A DNA stretch of 6,934 nucleotides from JANRIZ01 sp033764445 (GTDB lineage Bacteria; Verrucomicrobiota; Verrucomicrobiia; JAWXBN01). Numbering within the stretch: the first letter of the stretch is position 1; the number at the start of each line of letters is the position of its first letter. Below, piece by piece: positions 1 through 6,370 of the stretch. The position numbers and the translations under genes are program-made. The stretch covers positions 1 through 6,934 of the forward strand of contig JANRIZ010000018.1 of assembly GCA_033764445.1 (NCBI GenBank). The letters are read 5' to 3'. Below the pieces are notes generated by a model. It was not told the origin of the DNA. It did no database searches and saw nothing but the letters and a program-made list of their open reading frames with translations.

Positions 1-2538
1 GGTGTCGAAATCCTCGCGACCCAGCAGGGTGAGGATCGTGGGGGTTTTTTCGGTGTTGATGATCGCCGAGGTGTAGTCCGGGGAACCCACGCGGACGTTT
101 CCCTCGGGGTCCAGACTGCGGGCGGCCTCCAGGATGTCGATGCCCAGGATCAGGTCGGCTTTTCCGTAGGGGATGATCTGTGAGGTGTGGTTCTGGCCCG
201 GCTGGAGGTAGGTGATCTGGGAGTAAACCCCGCCATTGCGGATGGCCAGGCCGTTTTTTTCGCAAAAGACCACCTGGTAGCCCTCGCGGTGGCCTGCACG
301 GACCAGGGTCGCCGTGGAGGTGGCGATGCCCATGCCGCCGACCCCGGAGAGAAGGGTGCGCCACGCGGAGGAGAAGGACAGGGGCTGGGGGTCGGGGAAA
401 TTTTCCAGGTCGAGAGCGTCCAGCGGGTTGGGAGGTTTTTGGGTGCGGGTGAGCAGGACCTCCTCGAAGGAGGGGCAGACGTGGAGCTTGGTGCAGGCCA
501 TGTCCGCCACACACCAGGAGAGATCCGTCTGGACCTTGCGTCCGTATTCCGTGTCGACAAAGGAAAGCCCCGGGCAGCCCGTGCTTTTGGTGCATTCCAG
601 GCAGTTTTCACAGGCCTCCGTGGAGATGTTGATGAGACGTTTGCGCTCCAGGAAACCCCTTTCGCGGATCGTGCGCCGGTCCTCGCGGTTCTGGCGCCGG
701 TGGAAGGTGATGCCGCATTCCTTGTCGGCGATGATGACCTTCACCCCGTTCCGGAGGATGTTTTCCTCGAGCAGCTCGCGGTAACTTTCGCGGTAGGCCG
801 GGTTGGTGCGGATGAGGGACACATTGTCACCGACCATGCCGCGGACGACCCGTTCGATGTCCTGGGCAAAGGTGGGATTGCCCATCAGATCGTATTCGAC
901 CGAGGGGACCGGCTGGTGGCCGGTCATGGCCGTGGTTTTGTTGTCGAGGATGATGAAGGTGATGTCCTGGCCGCTTTTGATCGCATTGGAGATGGCGACC
1001 TGACCCGAGTGAAAAAAGGTCGAGTCGCCCATGAAGACGACCTGTTTGTTGGTGATGAAGGGGTCGATCCCCGCCCCCGTGCCCCCGCCCAGACCCATGC
1101 CCGAGTAATTGTGCATGAGGTCGCGGTTGGGCTCGAACATGAGCATGGTGTAACAGCCCGTGTCCCCGTGAAAGACCAGGTCGGTGATGCCGCGTCCGTG
1201 GGTGGACTGCATGTAGGCGGGGTCCATGAAGGACTTTTTGACATCGATGAGGACACTCGCCGAGTCCCGGTGCGGGCAGCCCGGGCAGAAGGTGGGCGAG
1301 CGGGAGATCAATTTCAGGTCGTAGCCGCCCGTAAAGGAAATCAGGGAGAGTTCGCCGTCGATGAGGTCGGCGTCGATTCTGACCGAGGGGTCCTCGAGTT
1401 CCTTGATCAGGGGACCCAGCAGGTCGATGAGCAGGGAGGGGTTGAGGCCGCGGAGGGTGGGGATCCCCTTGAAACCGTTGGGAAATTCCTTGCCATAGAC
1501 CCGGGTGGAATCCGAGGGGGATACGCGCTGGTTGAGCCGGGAGATGATCTGGGTAACCTGTTCCTCCAGGAACCCGCGGCGTTCCTCGACGACAATGAGG
1601 GTGCGGGCCTGCTGGGCAAAGTCGGAGATCAGCGCCGGGTCAAGCGGGTAGGTGATCCCCAGTTTGAGGATGGGGATTTGCCCGGTGACACCCAGTTCGT
1701 TGAGGGCGTGCTCCAGATAGGAAAAAGCCATGCCCGAGGTGACAAAACCGATTTCGGCGCGGCCGTGGGGGCGGGGATAAAGGATGCGGTTGACCCCCAG
1801 CGAGCGGGCGGACTGCCAGAGACGATCCACCCGGGCGGGCATGTCCTGTTCCTTGCGCCAGGTGCGTGGGGGGAGCAGGACCATGTCCTCGACGCGCAGA
1901 CCGCCCAGGGTGTCGAGGGTGGTTTTGTGATGGGTGTTGATGGCGGGGAACTGGTTTTTACGGACCCTGACCGAGCCGCCGCCATCGGCCTGGTTGGTGG
2001 TGACCAGGTAACCGATGTAGAGTTCCGACTGACGGGAGAGCTTGAAGGCGACATCGACCCAGTCCTTGAGTTCCTGAAGGGTGGAGGGCTCGAGCACGGG
2101 CATCATCAGGTGTTTGCACAGGAAGCGGGAGTCGCTGGCCACCTGGGTGGAATCGCTCCAGGGGTCGTCGCCCAGAACAATGACCGCCCCTCCCTGCGGG
2201 TGGGCCCCGGCGAGATTGCCCAGGGCCAGGGCATCGGAGGCGACGTGGACGCCGACGGACTTCATGGCCGTGATGGCCCGGAGCCCCGACATCTGGGAGC
2301 CATTGACCATGGCGACACTGAGGGCCTCGTTATTGGCCATCGTGGCATGGATCCCGTATTTTTTGGGAAGCTCGTGGATTGACTCGATGCAGTCAAAGAA
2401 TCCCGCAATGGGGGAGCCGGGGTAGCCGGTCCAGAGGTGCGTACCACCCTCGACCTCAAGCAAACCCTTGACCAAAAGTTCGTTGCCCAGGAAAACCTCG
2501 ACTCCGTCCTCCTTTAAAAAACGAGGATCAACTTTCAT
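1..2538 (-). CDS. Indolepyruvate ferredoxin oxidoreductase, fused alpha/beta type, 3'-truncated by window edge
   Basis: Reading leftwards from ATG at 2538, the frame stays open for 846 codons to base 1, so the C-terminus is missing; fused members of this family usually exceed 1,100 residues. The enzyme oxidatively decarboxylates aryl-pyruvates (from aromatic amino-acid transamination) to aryl-acetyl-CoA, passing electrons to ferredoxin. Visible in order: an N-terminal pyrimidine-binding region with GYPGSP (about 38-43) and the catalytic-type glutamate in NNEA (E71); CPGCPHR (418-424); GDTGCYTM (from 458) and a glycine-rich loop; the thiamine diphosphate/Mg motif GDS (504-506) to N533 with the typical LDNKTTAMTG; a ferredoxin-like Cys region (C643, C646, C649, C655, then C676, C682, C688-P); and the start of the gamma-type (COG1014) domain with SGVGGMG (731-737). 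The start is the first ATG after upstream non-coding DNA and precedes a family-like N-terminus, but no clear Shine-Dalgarno is seen. Exact substrate is inferred; other 2-oxoacids are possible. Confidence 0.93.
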   Translation of the reverse strand, partial: MKVDPRFLKEDGVEVFLGNELLVKGLLEVEGGTHLWTGYPGSPIAGFFDCIESIHELPKKYGIHATMANNEALSVAMVNGSQMSGLRAITAMKSVGVHVASDALALGNLAGAHPQGGAVIVLGDDPWSDSTQVASDSRFLCKHLMMPVLEPSTLQELKDWVDVAFKLSRQSELYIGYLVTTNQADGGGSVRVRKNQFPAINTHHKTTLDTLGGLRVEDMVLLPPRTWRKEQDMPARVDRLWQSARSLGVNRILYPRPHGRAEIGFVTSGMAFSYLEHALNELGVTGQIPILKLGITYPLDPALISDFAQQARTLIVVEERRGFLEEQVTQIISRLNQRVSPSDSTRVYGKEFPNGFKGIPTLRGLNPSLLIDLLGPLIKELEDPSVRIDADLIDGELSLISFTGGYDLKLISRSPTFCPGCPHRDSASVLIDVKKSFMDPAYMQSTHGRGITDLVFHGDTGCYTMLMFEPNRDLMHNYSGMGLGGGTGAGIDPFITNKQVVFMGDSTFFHSGQVAISNAIKSGQDITFIILDNKTTAMTGHQPVPSVEYDLMGNPTFAQDIERVVRGMVGDNVSLIRTNPAYRESYRELLEENILRNGVKVIIADKECGITFHRRQNREDRRTIRERGFLERKRLINISTEACENCLECTKSTGCPGLSFVDTEYGRKVQTDLSWCVADMACTKLHVCPSFEEVLLTRTQKPPNPLDALDLENFPDPQPLSFSSAWRTLLSGVGGMGIATSTATLVRAGHREGYQVVFCEKNGLAIRNGGVYSQITYLQPGQNHTSQIIPYGKADLILGIDILEAARSLDPEGNVRVGSPDYTSAIINTEKTPTILTLLGREDFDT

Positions 2539-2607
2539 GAGTTCGGGAGAATGCCACAAATGACGGGGCGGCGCAAACTGCAATTTTTGCTTGCCACCAA
2601 AAAACAT

Positions 2608-2637
2608 TTGGACAAAGCGTGGAATCAAGATTATTTT
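2608..2637 (+). promoter_or_regulatory. Candidate promoter for the PAS gene (weak)
   Basis: TTGGAC (2608-2613) and TATTTT (2632-2637) are separated by 18 nt in the 106-nt gap between the divergent oxidoreductase and PAS genes. Transcription would begin within a base or two of the ATG at 2645, so the message would be nearly leaderless. This agrees with the lack of a ribosome binding site, but both boxes match the consensus poorly and the call is only a candidate. Confidence 0.2.
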
Positions 2638-2644
2638 GCGCCCT

Positions 2645-3136
2645 ATGCCGACGGTCAAATCGCCTCAAAAGGCCAAAAACAGGGACTCCAAATGCATTTT
2701 TGAGGGCATGCTGCGGGACACCGAATACGGAATCGTCATTACCGACAGAAAAGGTCGGATTGAATGGGTCAATCCCGGTTTTACGGAGTTATGCGGGTAT
2801 ACCTTGCCGGAGATCAGGGGCAAGCGGCCCGGTGCCTTTTTGCAGGGGCCGGAAACCTGCCAAAAGACGGTGGCCAAACTGCATGAGGCTGTGGTGCATT
2901 CCCTTCCCTGTGATGTCAGGATTGTCAATTACCACAAGAACGGGAAAAAGTATGTCGCCGAGATCAACATTTTTCCGATCCGGGATGCCCGGGGAAAACT
3001 GGTCCGTTTCGGGGCGCTGGAAAAAAAGATCAGCGGCCGCAAAAAGCCCGGGAAAAGCGGGTGCAGCAAGATGATTGTCAACCTTTACGCGGCACTGTTT
3101 GAGATCAAAGGCAAGGCGGGCCGGGCCAGGGGCTGA
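2645..3136 (+). CDS. Small single-domain PAS (LOV-like) protein, probably with a frameshifted 3' end
   Basis: 163 residues from ATG 2645; a TTG at 2591 would add 18 residues that do not look like a PAS protein, and neither start has a clear ribosome binding site. After a short basic leader, residues about 20-130 form one PAS/S-box domain: YGIVITDRKGRIEWVNPGF (28-46), LCGY (49-52), GKRPGAFLQG (59-68), then NYHKNGKKY (95-103) and PIRDARGKLVRF (111-122). The LQG and NY..NGK motifs resemble LOV flavin-binding domains, but the position of the photoactive cysteine (NCRFLQ in LOV) is Gly63, so no cysteinyl-flavin photocycle is expected. Ligand unknown. There is no kinase, cyclase, GGDEF or DNA-binding domain, so it would have to act through a partner or by dimerising. 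The last 29 residues are basic and un-PAS-like; another frame from 3049 gives a much more typical ending (see finding). It is divergent from the oxidoreductase gene. Confidence 0.75.
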   Translation: MPTVKSPQKAKNRDSKCIFEGMLRDTEYGIVITDRKGRIEWVNPGFTELCGYTLPEIRGKRPGAFLQGPETCQKTVAKLHEAVVHSLPCDVRIVNYHKNGKKYVAEINIFPIRDARGKLVRFGALEKKISGRKKPGKSGCSKMIVNLYAALFEIKGKAGRARG

Positions 3137-3353
3137 TGGGGCGTGGTGGATTTTTTTGGAGAGGGCCGCATGAACCGGCGGGAACAGTAAAAACAGTTTT
3201 TCTGTCAGGAAGTGTGCCGGTCGGAAGCGGGGGATGGAAGTGGATGGCCGGGGTGAATGCAGTGGCCTCCCATAAAAAAAGCCTCCCGGTGGGGAGGCTT
3301 TTCAGAGTGGGGTGAAATCCGGGATTTTTGGGCAACGGTGATTGAAAAAGGGA
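3137..3353. other. Convergent intergenic gap between PAS and FKBP genes
   Basis: These 217 bases lie between the 3' ends of the plus-strand PAS gene and the minus-strand FKBP gene. Apart from the intrinsic terminator at 3274-3302 I see no gene, tRNA or sizeable repeat. An AT-rich imperfect palindrome at 3185-3204 (CAGTAAAAA...TTTTTCTG) is too weak to call a terminator for the PAS gene. Confidence 0.6.
3274..3302 (-). terminator. Rho-independent terminator after the FKBP gene, possibly bidirectional
   Basis: GCCTCCC (3281-3287) pairs perfectly with GGGAGGC (3292-3298) around a 4-nt loop, and flanking A/T bases extend the stem to 11 pairs. On the minus strand it is followed by seven T residues (complement of 3280-3274), the classic intrinsic terminator, 51 nt past the FKBP stop. 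On the plus strand the stem is followed by only TTTTC, so it may also stop transcription from the PAS gene but less efficiently. Confidence 0.88.
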
Positions 3354-4073
3354 TCAGTTCACCTTGAGGAGTTCCACCTCAAAAACGAGGGTGGCATTCG
3401 GGGGAATGACCCCGCCGGCGCCCCGGGGCCCGTAGGCCATGTCGGAGGGAACGTAGATTTCCCATTTGTCGCCTTCCTTCATCAGGGGGATGGCTTCCTT
3501 CCATCCGGGAATCAGATTGGCCAGGGGCATGGTGGCGGGCTGGCCGCGTTTGTAGGAGCTGTCGAATTCCGTGCCGTTGAGCAGGCGTCCGGCGTAGTTG
3601 ATGGTGACCTTGTCCGTGACCTTGGGTTTTTTGCCTGTGGCCGCGCCGGCCTTGACAACCTTGTATTGCAGGCCGGAGGGCGTGGCCGTCACCCCGGGTT
3701 TGGATTTGTTTTCACTGAGGAACTTGTCCCCCTCGGCCTTGTTTTCCTCGGCCATTTTTTTGTAATGGTCCATCATTTTCTTCTGCATTTCCTGGGAGAA
3801 GGCCATCATGACCTTCTGCATTTCCTCATCGCTCAACTGGACCTTTGTACCGTAGCGGGCGTCGTAGATGCCCTTGGCGATCATTTCCGGGTCGATGTCG
3901 ACATTCTGTTTTTTCATGCCGCGGCCCATGTCCACGCCGAGGGTATAACTGATCTTTTGTTTGTCGGTTTTCAGTTCAGCGGGCTTGCTCAGGTCCGTCT
4001 TGCCGCATCCGGTCAGGAGGGCGGCCGCCAAGAGGGCAAGCGCCCCGGTCTTTGAAAGAGAGGTGATTTGCAT
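3354..4073 (-). CDS. FKBP-type peptidyl-prolyl cis-trans isomerase lipoprotein (FkpA/Mip-like)
   Basis: This 239-residue protein catalyses cis-trans isomerisation of Xaa-Pro bonds and helps fold envelope proteins. The N-terminus is a lipoprotein signal: a basic start, a hydrophobic stretch of about 11 residues and the lipobox LTGC with Cys23 as the lipidated residue. The next residue is Gly, not Asp, so an outer-membrane location is plausible. Residues about 37-125 form the helical, Met/Lys/Glu-rich FKBP_N dimerisation region. The FKBP domain (about 143-238) keeps the pocket residues Y160, F170, D171, I188, W191, Y214 and F231, with spacings matching human FKBP12 Y26/F36/D37/I56/W59/Y82/F99, so it should be active. 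The ATG at 4073 has no convincing ribosome binding site but is required for the signal peptide. It lies 50 nt downstream of btaB on the same strand and ends before a strong terminator, so it may be co-transcribed; a promoter in the 50-nt gap cannot be excluded. Confidence 0.95.
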   Translation of the reverse strand: MQITSLSKTGALALLAAALLTGCGKTDLSKPAELKTDKQKISYTLGVDMGRGMKKQNVDIDPEMIAKGIYDARYGTKVQLSDEEMQKVMMAFSQEMQKKMMDHYKKMAEENKAEGDKFLSENKSKPGVTATPSGLQYKVVKAGAATGKKPKVTDKVTINYAGRLLNGTEFDSSYKRGQPATMPLANLIPGWKEAIPLMKEGDKWEIYVPSDMAYGPRGAGGVIPPNATLVFEVELLKVN

Positions 4074-4123
4074 AGTTGGATCAAAACGCTAGTGAAAACA
4101 AAGTTGCGGACAAGGATATATTT

Positions 4124-4759
4124 TCAGGGGCGGATATGCCCCAGATACAGCAGATACTGCCACAATCCCCCGTAGGCGGAGGAGATTTCGCTGGAACGCG
4201 GTTCGAATCTTGCCCGGAATGCCTCCAGCAGATGCCCCTCCATGCGGACATGGTTGACGCCCATCCAGCGTCTGAACCACGCGGCGCGGGACTGATGGAA
4301 ATCCACCACCGCCACGCAGCCCCCGGGGGCGAGGTCTTCGCGGCAGAGGTCCAAAACCCCCTCGTAACCCGGGTTGATCATCGACAGCGAATAACTGAAG
4401 AGGACGAGATCAAATTTCTTTCCGTCGGCCACCGGCGCATCATAACGCCGGTGCAGGAGACGGACCCGTTCCCCGAACCCGGCCAGCTTGGGGCGTGCCC
4501 GGTCGAGCATGTCGCTGGAAAGGTCCAGTCCGGTGATTTCCGCCTCCGGAAAGGCCCGGGCCAGCGCCACGAGATTTTTGCCCGTGCCGCAACCCACCTC
4601 CAGAATGCGTTCGGGGGAGGCCGTGGTCCGTACGGCACGACGGATGATCTCGTGCCGTCCGAAAAGGAAGGCCCAGCGGGTCAGGTCATAAATCCGGGAG
4701 TGCCAGCGGTAGTAGTTGGAAAGTTCCCGGGAGGGGGCCTGCGCAGGAGCCGAACTCAA
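4124..4759 (-). CDS. btaB: BtaB-like SAM-dependent N-methyltransferase (betaine lipid DGTS synthesis)
   Basis: A 211-residue class I (Rossmann) methyltransferase. Motif I is ILEVGCGTG (52-60); the acidic residue at the end of strand 2 is D79 in GLDLSSDML (77-85); then come FDLVLFSYSLSMI and a DLAPGGCVAVVDFHQ segment typical of this fold. BtaB methylates the amino group of diacylglyceryl-homoserine three times to give the trimethylhomoserine head group of DGTS. The specific function rests mainly on its pairing with btaA: alone it would only be called a class I methyltransferase. The start is TTG at 4759, overlapping the btaA stop by 4 nt (TTGA). A GGAG at 4771-4768 sits 8 nt upstream, and the next in-frame ATG (codon 84) would delete motif I, so the TTG start is well supported. 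Coupled translation with btaA is likely. It acts at the cytoplasmic membrane face, where its lipid substrate lies. Confidence 0.85.
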   Translation of the reverse strand: MSSAPAQAPSRELSNYYRWHSRIYDLTRWAFLFGRHEIIRRAVRTTASPERILEVGCGTGKNLVALARAFPEAEITGLDLSSDMLDRARPKLAGFGERVRLLHRRYDAPVADGKKFDLVLFSYSLSMINPGYEGVLDLCREDLAPGGCVAVVDFHQSRAAWFRRWMGVNHVRMEGHLLEAFRARFEPRSSEISSAYGGLWQYLLYLGHIRP

Positions 4760-5940
4760 GAGACAATCTCCGCAAAAAGCGTCGATCCGTAGGTGCCGAC
4801 ACGGTCGAGGATATGCAACCTCCCGGCCAGTGCCTCATCCATTTTCAGGTGGCGCCGGGCAAAACCCGGAATGAAGTCGATGACCGGGCTGGCTGACCGC
4901 ATCAGAATCCGTGTGCCCGGACGGCTGTTCTGGAGGATGAGCTTCCATTCCTCATTGAGCGCCTCGGGCATGTGCGCCGCCAGCCAGTCCTGATGATCGA
5001 GCAGCACATAATGCGAGTAGGAGCCCGGGTTTTCCCGCAGGAAATTGGCCATCGTGGAAGTGTGGGTGGTCAGTCTCGGGAGATTGTGGCGCAGGAGCGG
5101 CTGGTGTTCGGCCTGCAGGTAGCGCGGACAGCAGTCCCGGGTGTAGCGGCCTGTCAGGTACACTCTCCAGAAATAATTGTCCTGAAAGGGGACCTGGGTA
5201 AAGACATGTTCGAGCTTGGCCTGGATGTAGCCGGTCAGCCCCCCCGGGAAACGGGTTTCAATGAGCCGGATCTGGGCGCGGGGGACTCCCAGCATGGCCA
5301 TGGCCAACGGCTGGGCCAGCAGCCATTTGACAAAACCGTTCCATAACATGGGCCGCACCTGCTCGTAGAGGTCCTGCTGTTCCTCCACGGTTTTTGAGTC
5401 CAGCAGGTCGTGCATGTACTTGCGGACCTTTTTATTGGTCCCCAAAAAACTTTGCCGTGCCAGCCAGGCCATCCGTCCGGCCGTGCCCCGGTAGTAAAAC
5501 GAGGGATTGAGCCGGGTGCTCTTGAAGTAATGCGCCTTTTCCTTCCAAAACTTCGCCGCATAGGAGGGCAATGCCGGACGGATGGCCTTGAGAAGATCGG
5601 GAAACCCGGGGTGGGAGCCCTCGCCAAAGAGCTGGAAGAGGTCGTCAAAGTTCTCCCGGGCAATCATGGCCATTTTCAGCTGAAGAAGCGAATTCTGGCG
5701 GGGGTTCATGTCCACCGCGTGCACATGGGCGGGGCCGGCCAGGAGATAATCCAGGGCGTTGCATCCGGCGCTGGTGATCATGACCACCCGGCTTTGGGAG
5801 TTGAGGGCCATCATCTGCAAATCCTGGCGCGGATCCTCCCAGCAGGTGTTGTAAATGAGATTGCCGGTGTGGACCTTGTTGAAAAGGGCGTCATGGGCCC
5901 GCTGGCGAAGGGAGGGTCTGGCCTGGGCGTGGGCAATCAT
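4756..5940 (-). CDS. btaA: BtaA-like SAM:diacylglycerol 3-amino-3-carboxypropyltransferase (DUF3419)
   Basis: 394 residues, close to the usual size of the bacterial protein. BtaA transfers the 3-amino-3-carboxypropyl group (not the methyl) of S-adenosylmethionine to the free hydroxyl of diacylglycerol, making diacylglyceryl-homoserine, the first committed step to betaine lipid DGTS. Family signatures seen: LIYNTCWEDPRQD (28-40); the SAM site VMITSAGCNALDYLL (53-67) followed by HAVDMNPRQNSLLQLK (74-89); DNYFWRVYLTGRYTRDCCP (from 254); LLDHQDWL (313-320); RILMRSASP; and a C-terminal DRVGTYGS. No transmembrane segment is evident, as expected for a peripheral enzyme. ATG 5940 is the first in-frame start before the conserved block; it has no Shine-Dalgarno. 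It overlaps btaB by 4 nt and is divergent from the glutaredoxin gene. Some DUF3419 proteins are uncharacterised, but the adjoining methyltransferase makes the BtaA assignment strong. Confidence 0.9.
   Translation of the reverse strand: MIAHAQARPSLRQRAHDALFNKVHTGNLIYNTCWEDPRQDLQMMALNSQSRVVMITSAGCNALDYLLAGPAHVHAVDMNPRQNSLLQLKMAMIARENFDDLFQLFGEGSHPGFPDLLKAIRPALPSYAAKFWKEKAHYFKSTRLNPSFYYRGTAGRMAWLARQSFLGTNKKVRKYMHDLLDSKTVEEQQDLYEQVRPMLWNGFVKWLLAQPLAMAMLGVPRAQIRLIETRFPGGLTGYIQAKLEHVFTQVPFQDNYFWRVYLTGRYTRDCCPRYLQAEHQPLLRHNLPRLTTHTSTMANFLRENPGSYSHYVLLDHQDWLAAHMPEALNEEWKLILQNSRPGTRILMRSASPVIDFIPGFARRHLKMDEALAGRLHILDRVGTYGSTLFAEIVS
4768..4771 (-). promoter_or_regulatory. Ribosome binding site of btaB inside the end of btaA
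   Basis: GGAG on the minus strand, within the last codons of btaA, lies 8 nt upstream of the TTG start at 4759. It decides the start of btaB and shows that the 4-nt overlap is a real translation start, probably coupled to btaA termination. Confidence 0.7.
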
Positions 5941-5947
5941 GACATCA

Positions 5948-5977
5948 ATAAAAACGGTAAAAGGGTGGATTTGTCAG
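5948..5977 (-). promoter_or_regulatory. Candidate promoter for btaA (weak)
   Basis: On the minus strand, CTGACA (5977-5972, five of six matches to the -35 consensus) and TTTTAT (5953-5948, four of six) are 18 nt apart. Initiation would fall within a few bases of the btaA ATG, giving a leaderless or nearly leaderless transcript, consistent with the absent ribosome binding site. No Pho-box-like direct repeats are obvious beside it. Confidence 0.25.
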
Positions 5978-6082
5978 GTCGGCAATTGTGACGATTGTGT
6001 GTTCACCCTATCGCCACGGACGGGTGTTTGAAAAGTTAAAATTTTGTTTTTCTTTGCGGGCCCATGGGCTAGGATGCCGCCC

Positions 6083-6337
6083 ATGTCAGATTCCAACACC
6101 CCCCTCATCTACGTCAAAAGCGGCTGTCCCTGGTGTTCCGAAGCCACCGAATTCCTTGATGATCATGGGATTGAGTATAAAACCGTGGACGTCCATGCGG
6201 ATTCCAAGGCCTTTGAGGAGATGAAAAAAATCTCCGGCCAGTCCAAGGCCCCGACCATGGTCTGGAATGGTGAAATTCTGGCGGATTTTGGGGCGGCCGA
6301 ACTCGAACCCTGGCTTCGGGAACGGGACCTGATCTGA
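6083..6337 (+). CDS. Glutaredoxin family protein (CPWC active site)
   Basis: This 84-residue cytoplasmic thiol-disulfide oxidoreductase has the thioredoxin fold in its shortest form, as in Grx3/NrdH-type proteins: LIYVKSGCPWC (8-18) with the dithiol pair C15/C18, the cis-proline P57 in KAPT, and a final WNGEILADFGAAEL segment (61-74) where glutaredoxins have a Gly pair before the last helix. CPWC rather than CPYC and the diverged end leave it open whether glutathione or thioredoxin reductase reduces it. ATG 6083 was chosen because AGGA (6071-6074) lies 8 nt upstream. An in-frame ATG at 6074 would add MPP but directly abuts its possible ribosome binding site, and a TTG at 6044 would add a non-family leader. 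frr follows after 33 nt, so the two are probably co-transcribed. Confidence 0.9.
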   Translation: MSDSNTPLIYVKSGCPWCSEATEFLDDHGIEYKTVDVHADSKAFEEMKKISGQSKAPTMVWNGEILADFGAAELEPWLRERDLI

Positions 6338-6360
6338 TTTTTTGAACCAACAACCGGGAC

Positions 6361-6364
6361 GGAG
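6361..6364 (+). promoter_or_regulatory. Ribosome binding site of frr
   Basis: GGAG, 6 nt upstream of the ATG at 6371, is among the clearest Shine-Dalgarno sequences in the window. It contrasts with the oxidoreductase, PAS, FKBP and btaA starts, which have none. Confidence 0.7.
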
Positions 6365-6370
6365 TCTTTT

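Noticed and set aside
187..2382. A 731-codon plus-strand open frame
   Set aside because: It is antisense to the oxidoreductase. The minus-strand frame contains clear thiamine-binding and Fe-S motifs, while the plus frame gives a Gly/Asp/Val-rich protein with no recognisable domain, as expected from GC-biased third codon positions read backwards.
3170..3190. A tiny open frame (MNRREQ) preceded by GGAGAGG
   Set aside because: Only six codons; the purine-rich stretch is common in this DNA, there is no downstream plus-strand gene for it to lead, and nothing shows it is translated.
3342..4055. A 237-codon plus-strand open frame opposite the FKBP gene
   Set aside because: The minus strand encodes a complete lipoprotein with all FKBP pocket residues; the plus-strand frame is low-complexity and has no motifs.
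4076..4792. A 238-codon plus-strand open frame opposite btaB
   Set aside because: The minus-strand frame carries the methyltransferase SAM motif and overlaps btaA in the expected way; the plus frame shows no family signature.
5984..6014. TGTGA and TTCAC half-sites with ATTGTG repeats between btaA and the glutaredoxin gene, considered as a CRP-like operator
   Set aside because: The spacing (10 nt instead of 6) does not fit a CRP site and the repeats are short and imperfect.
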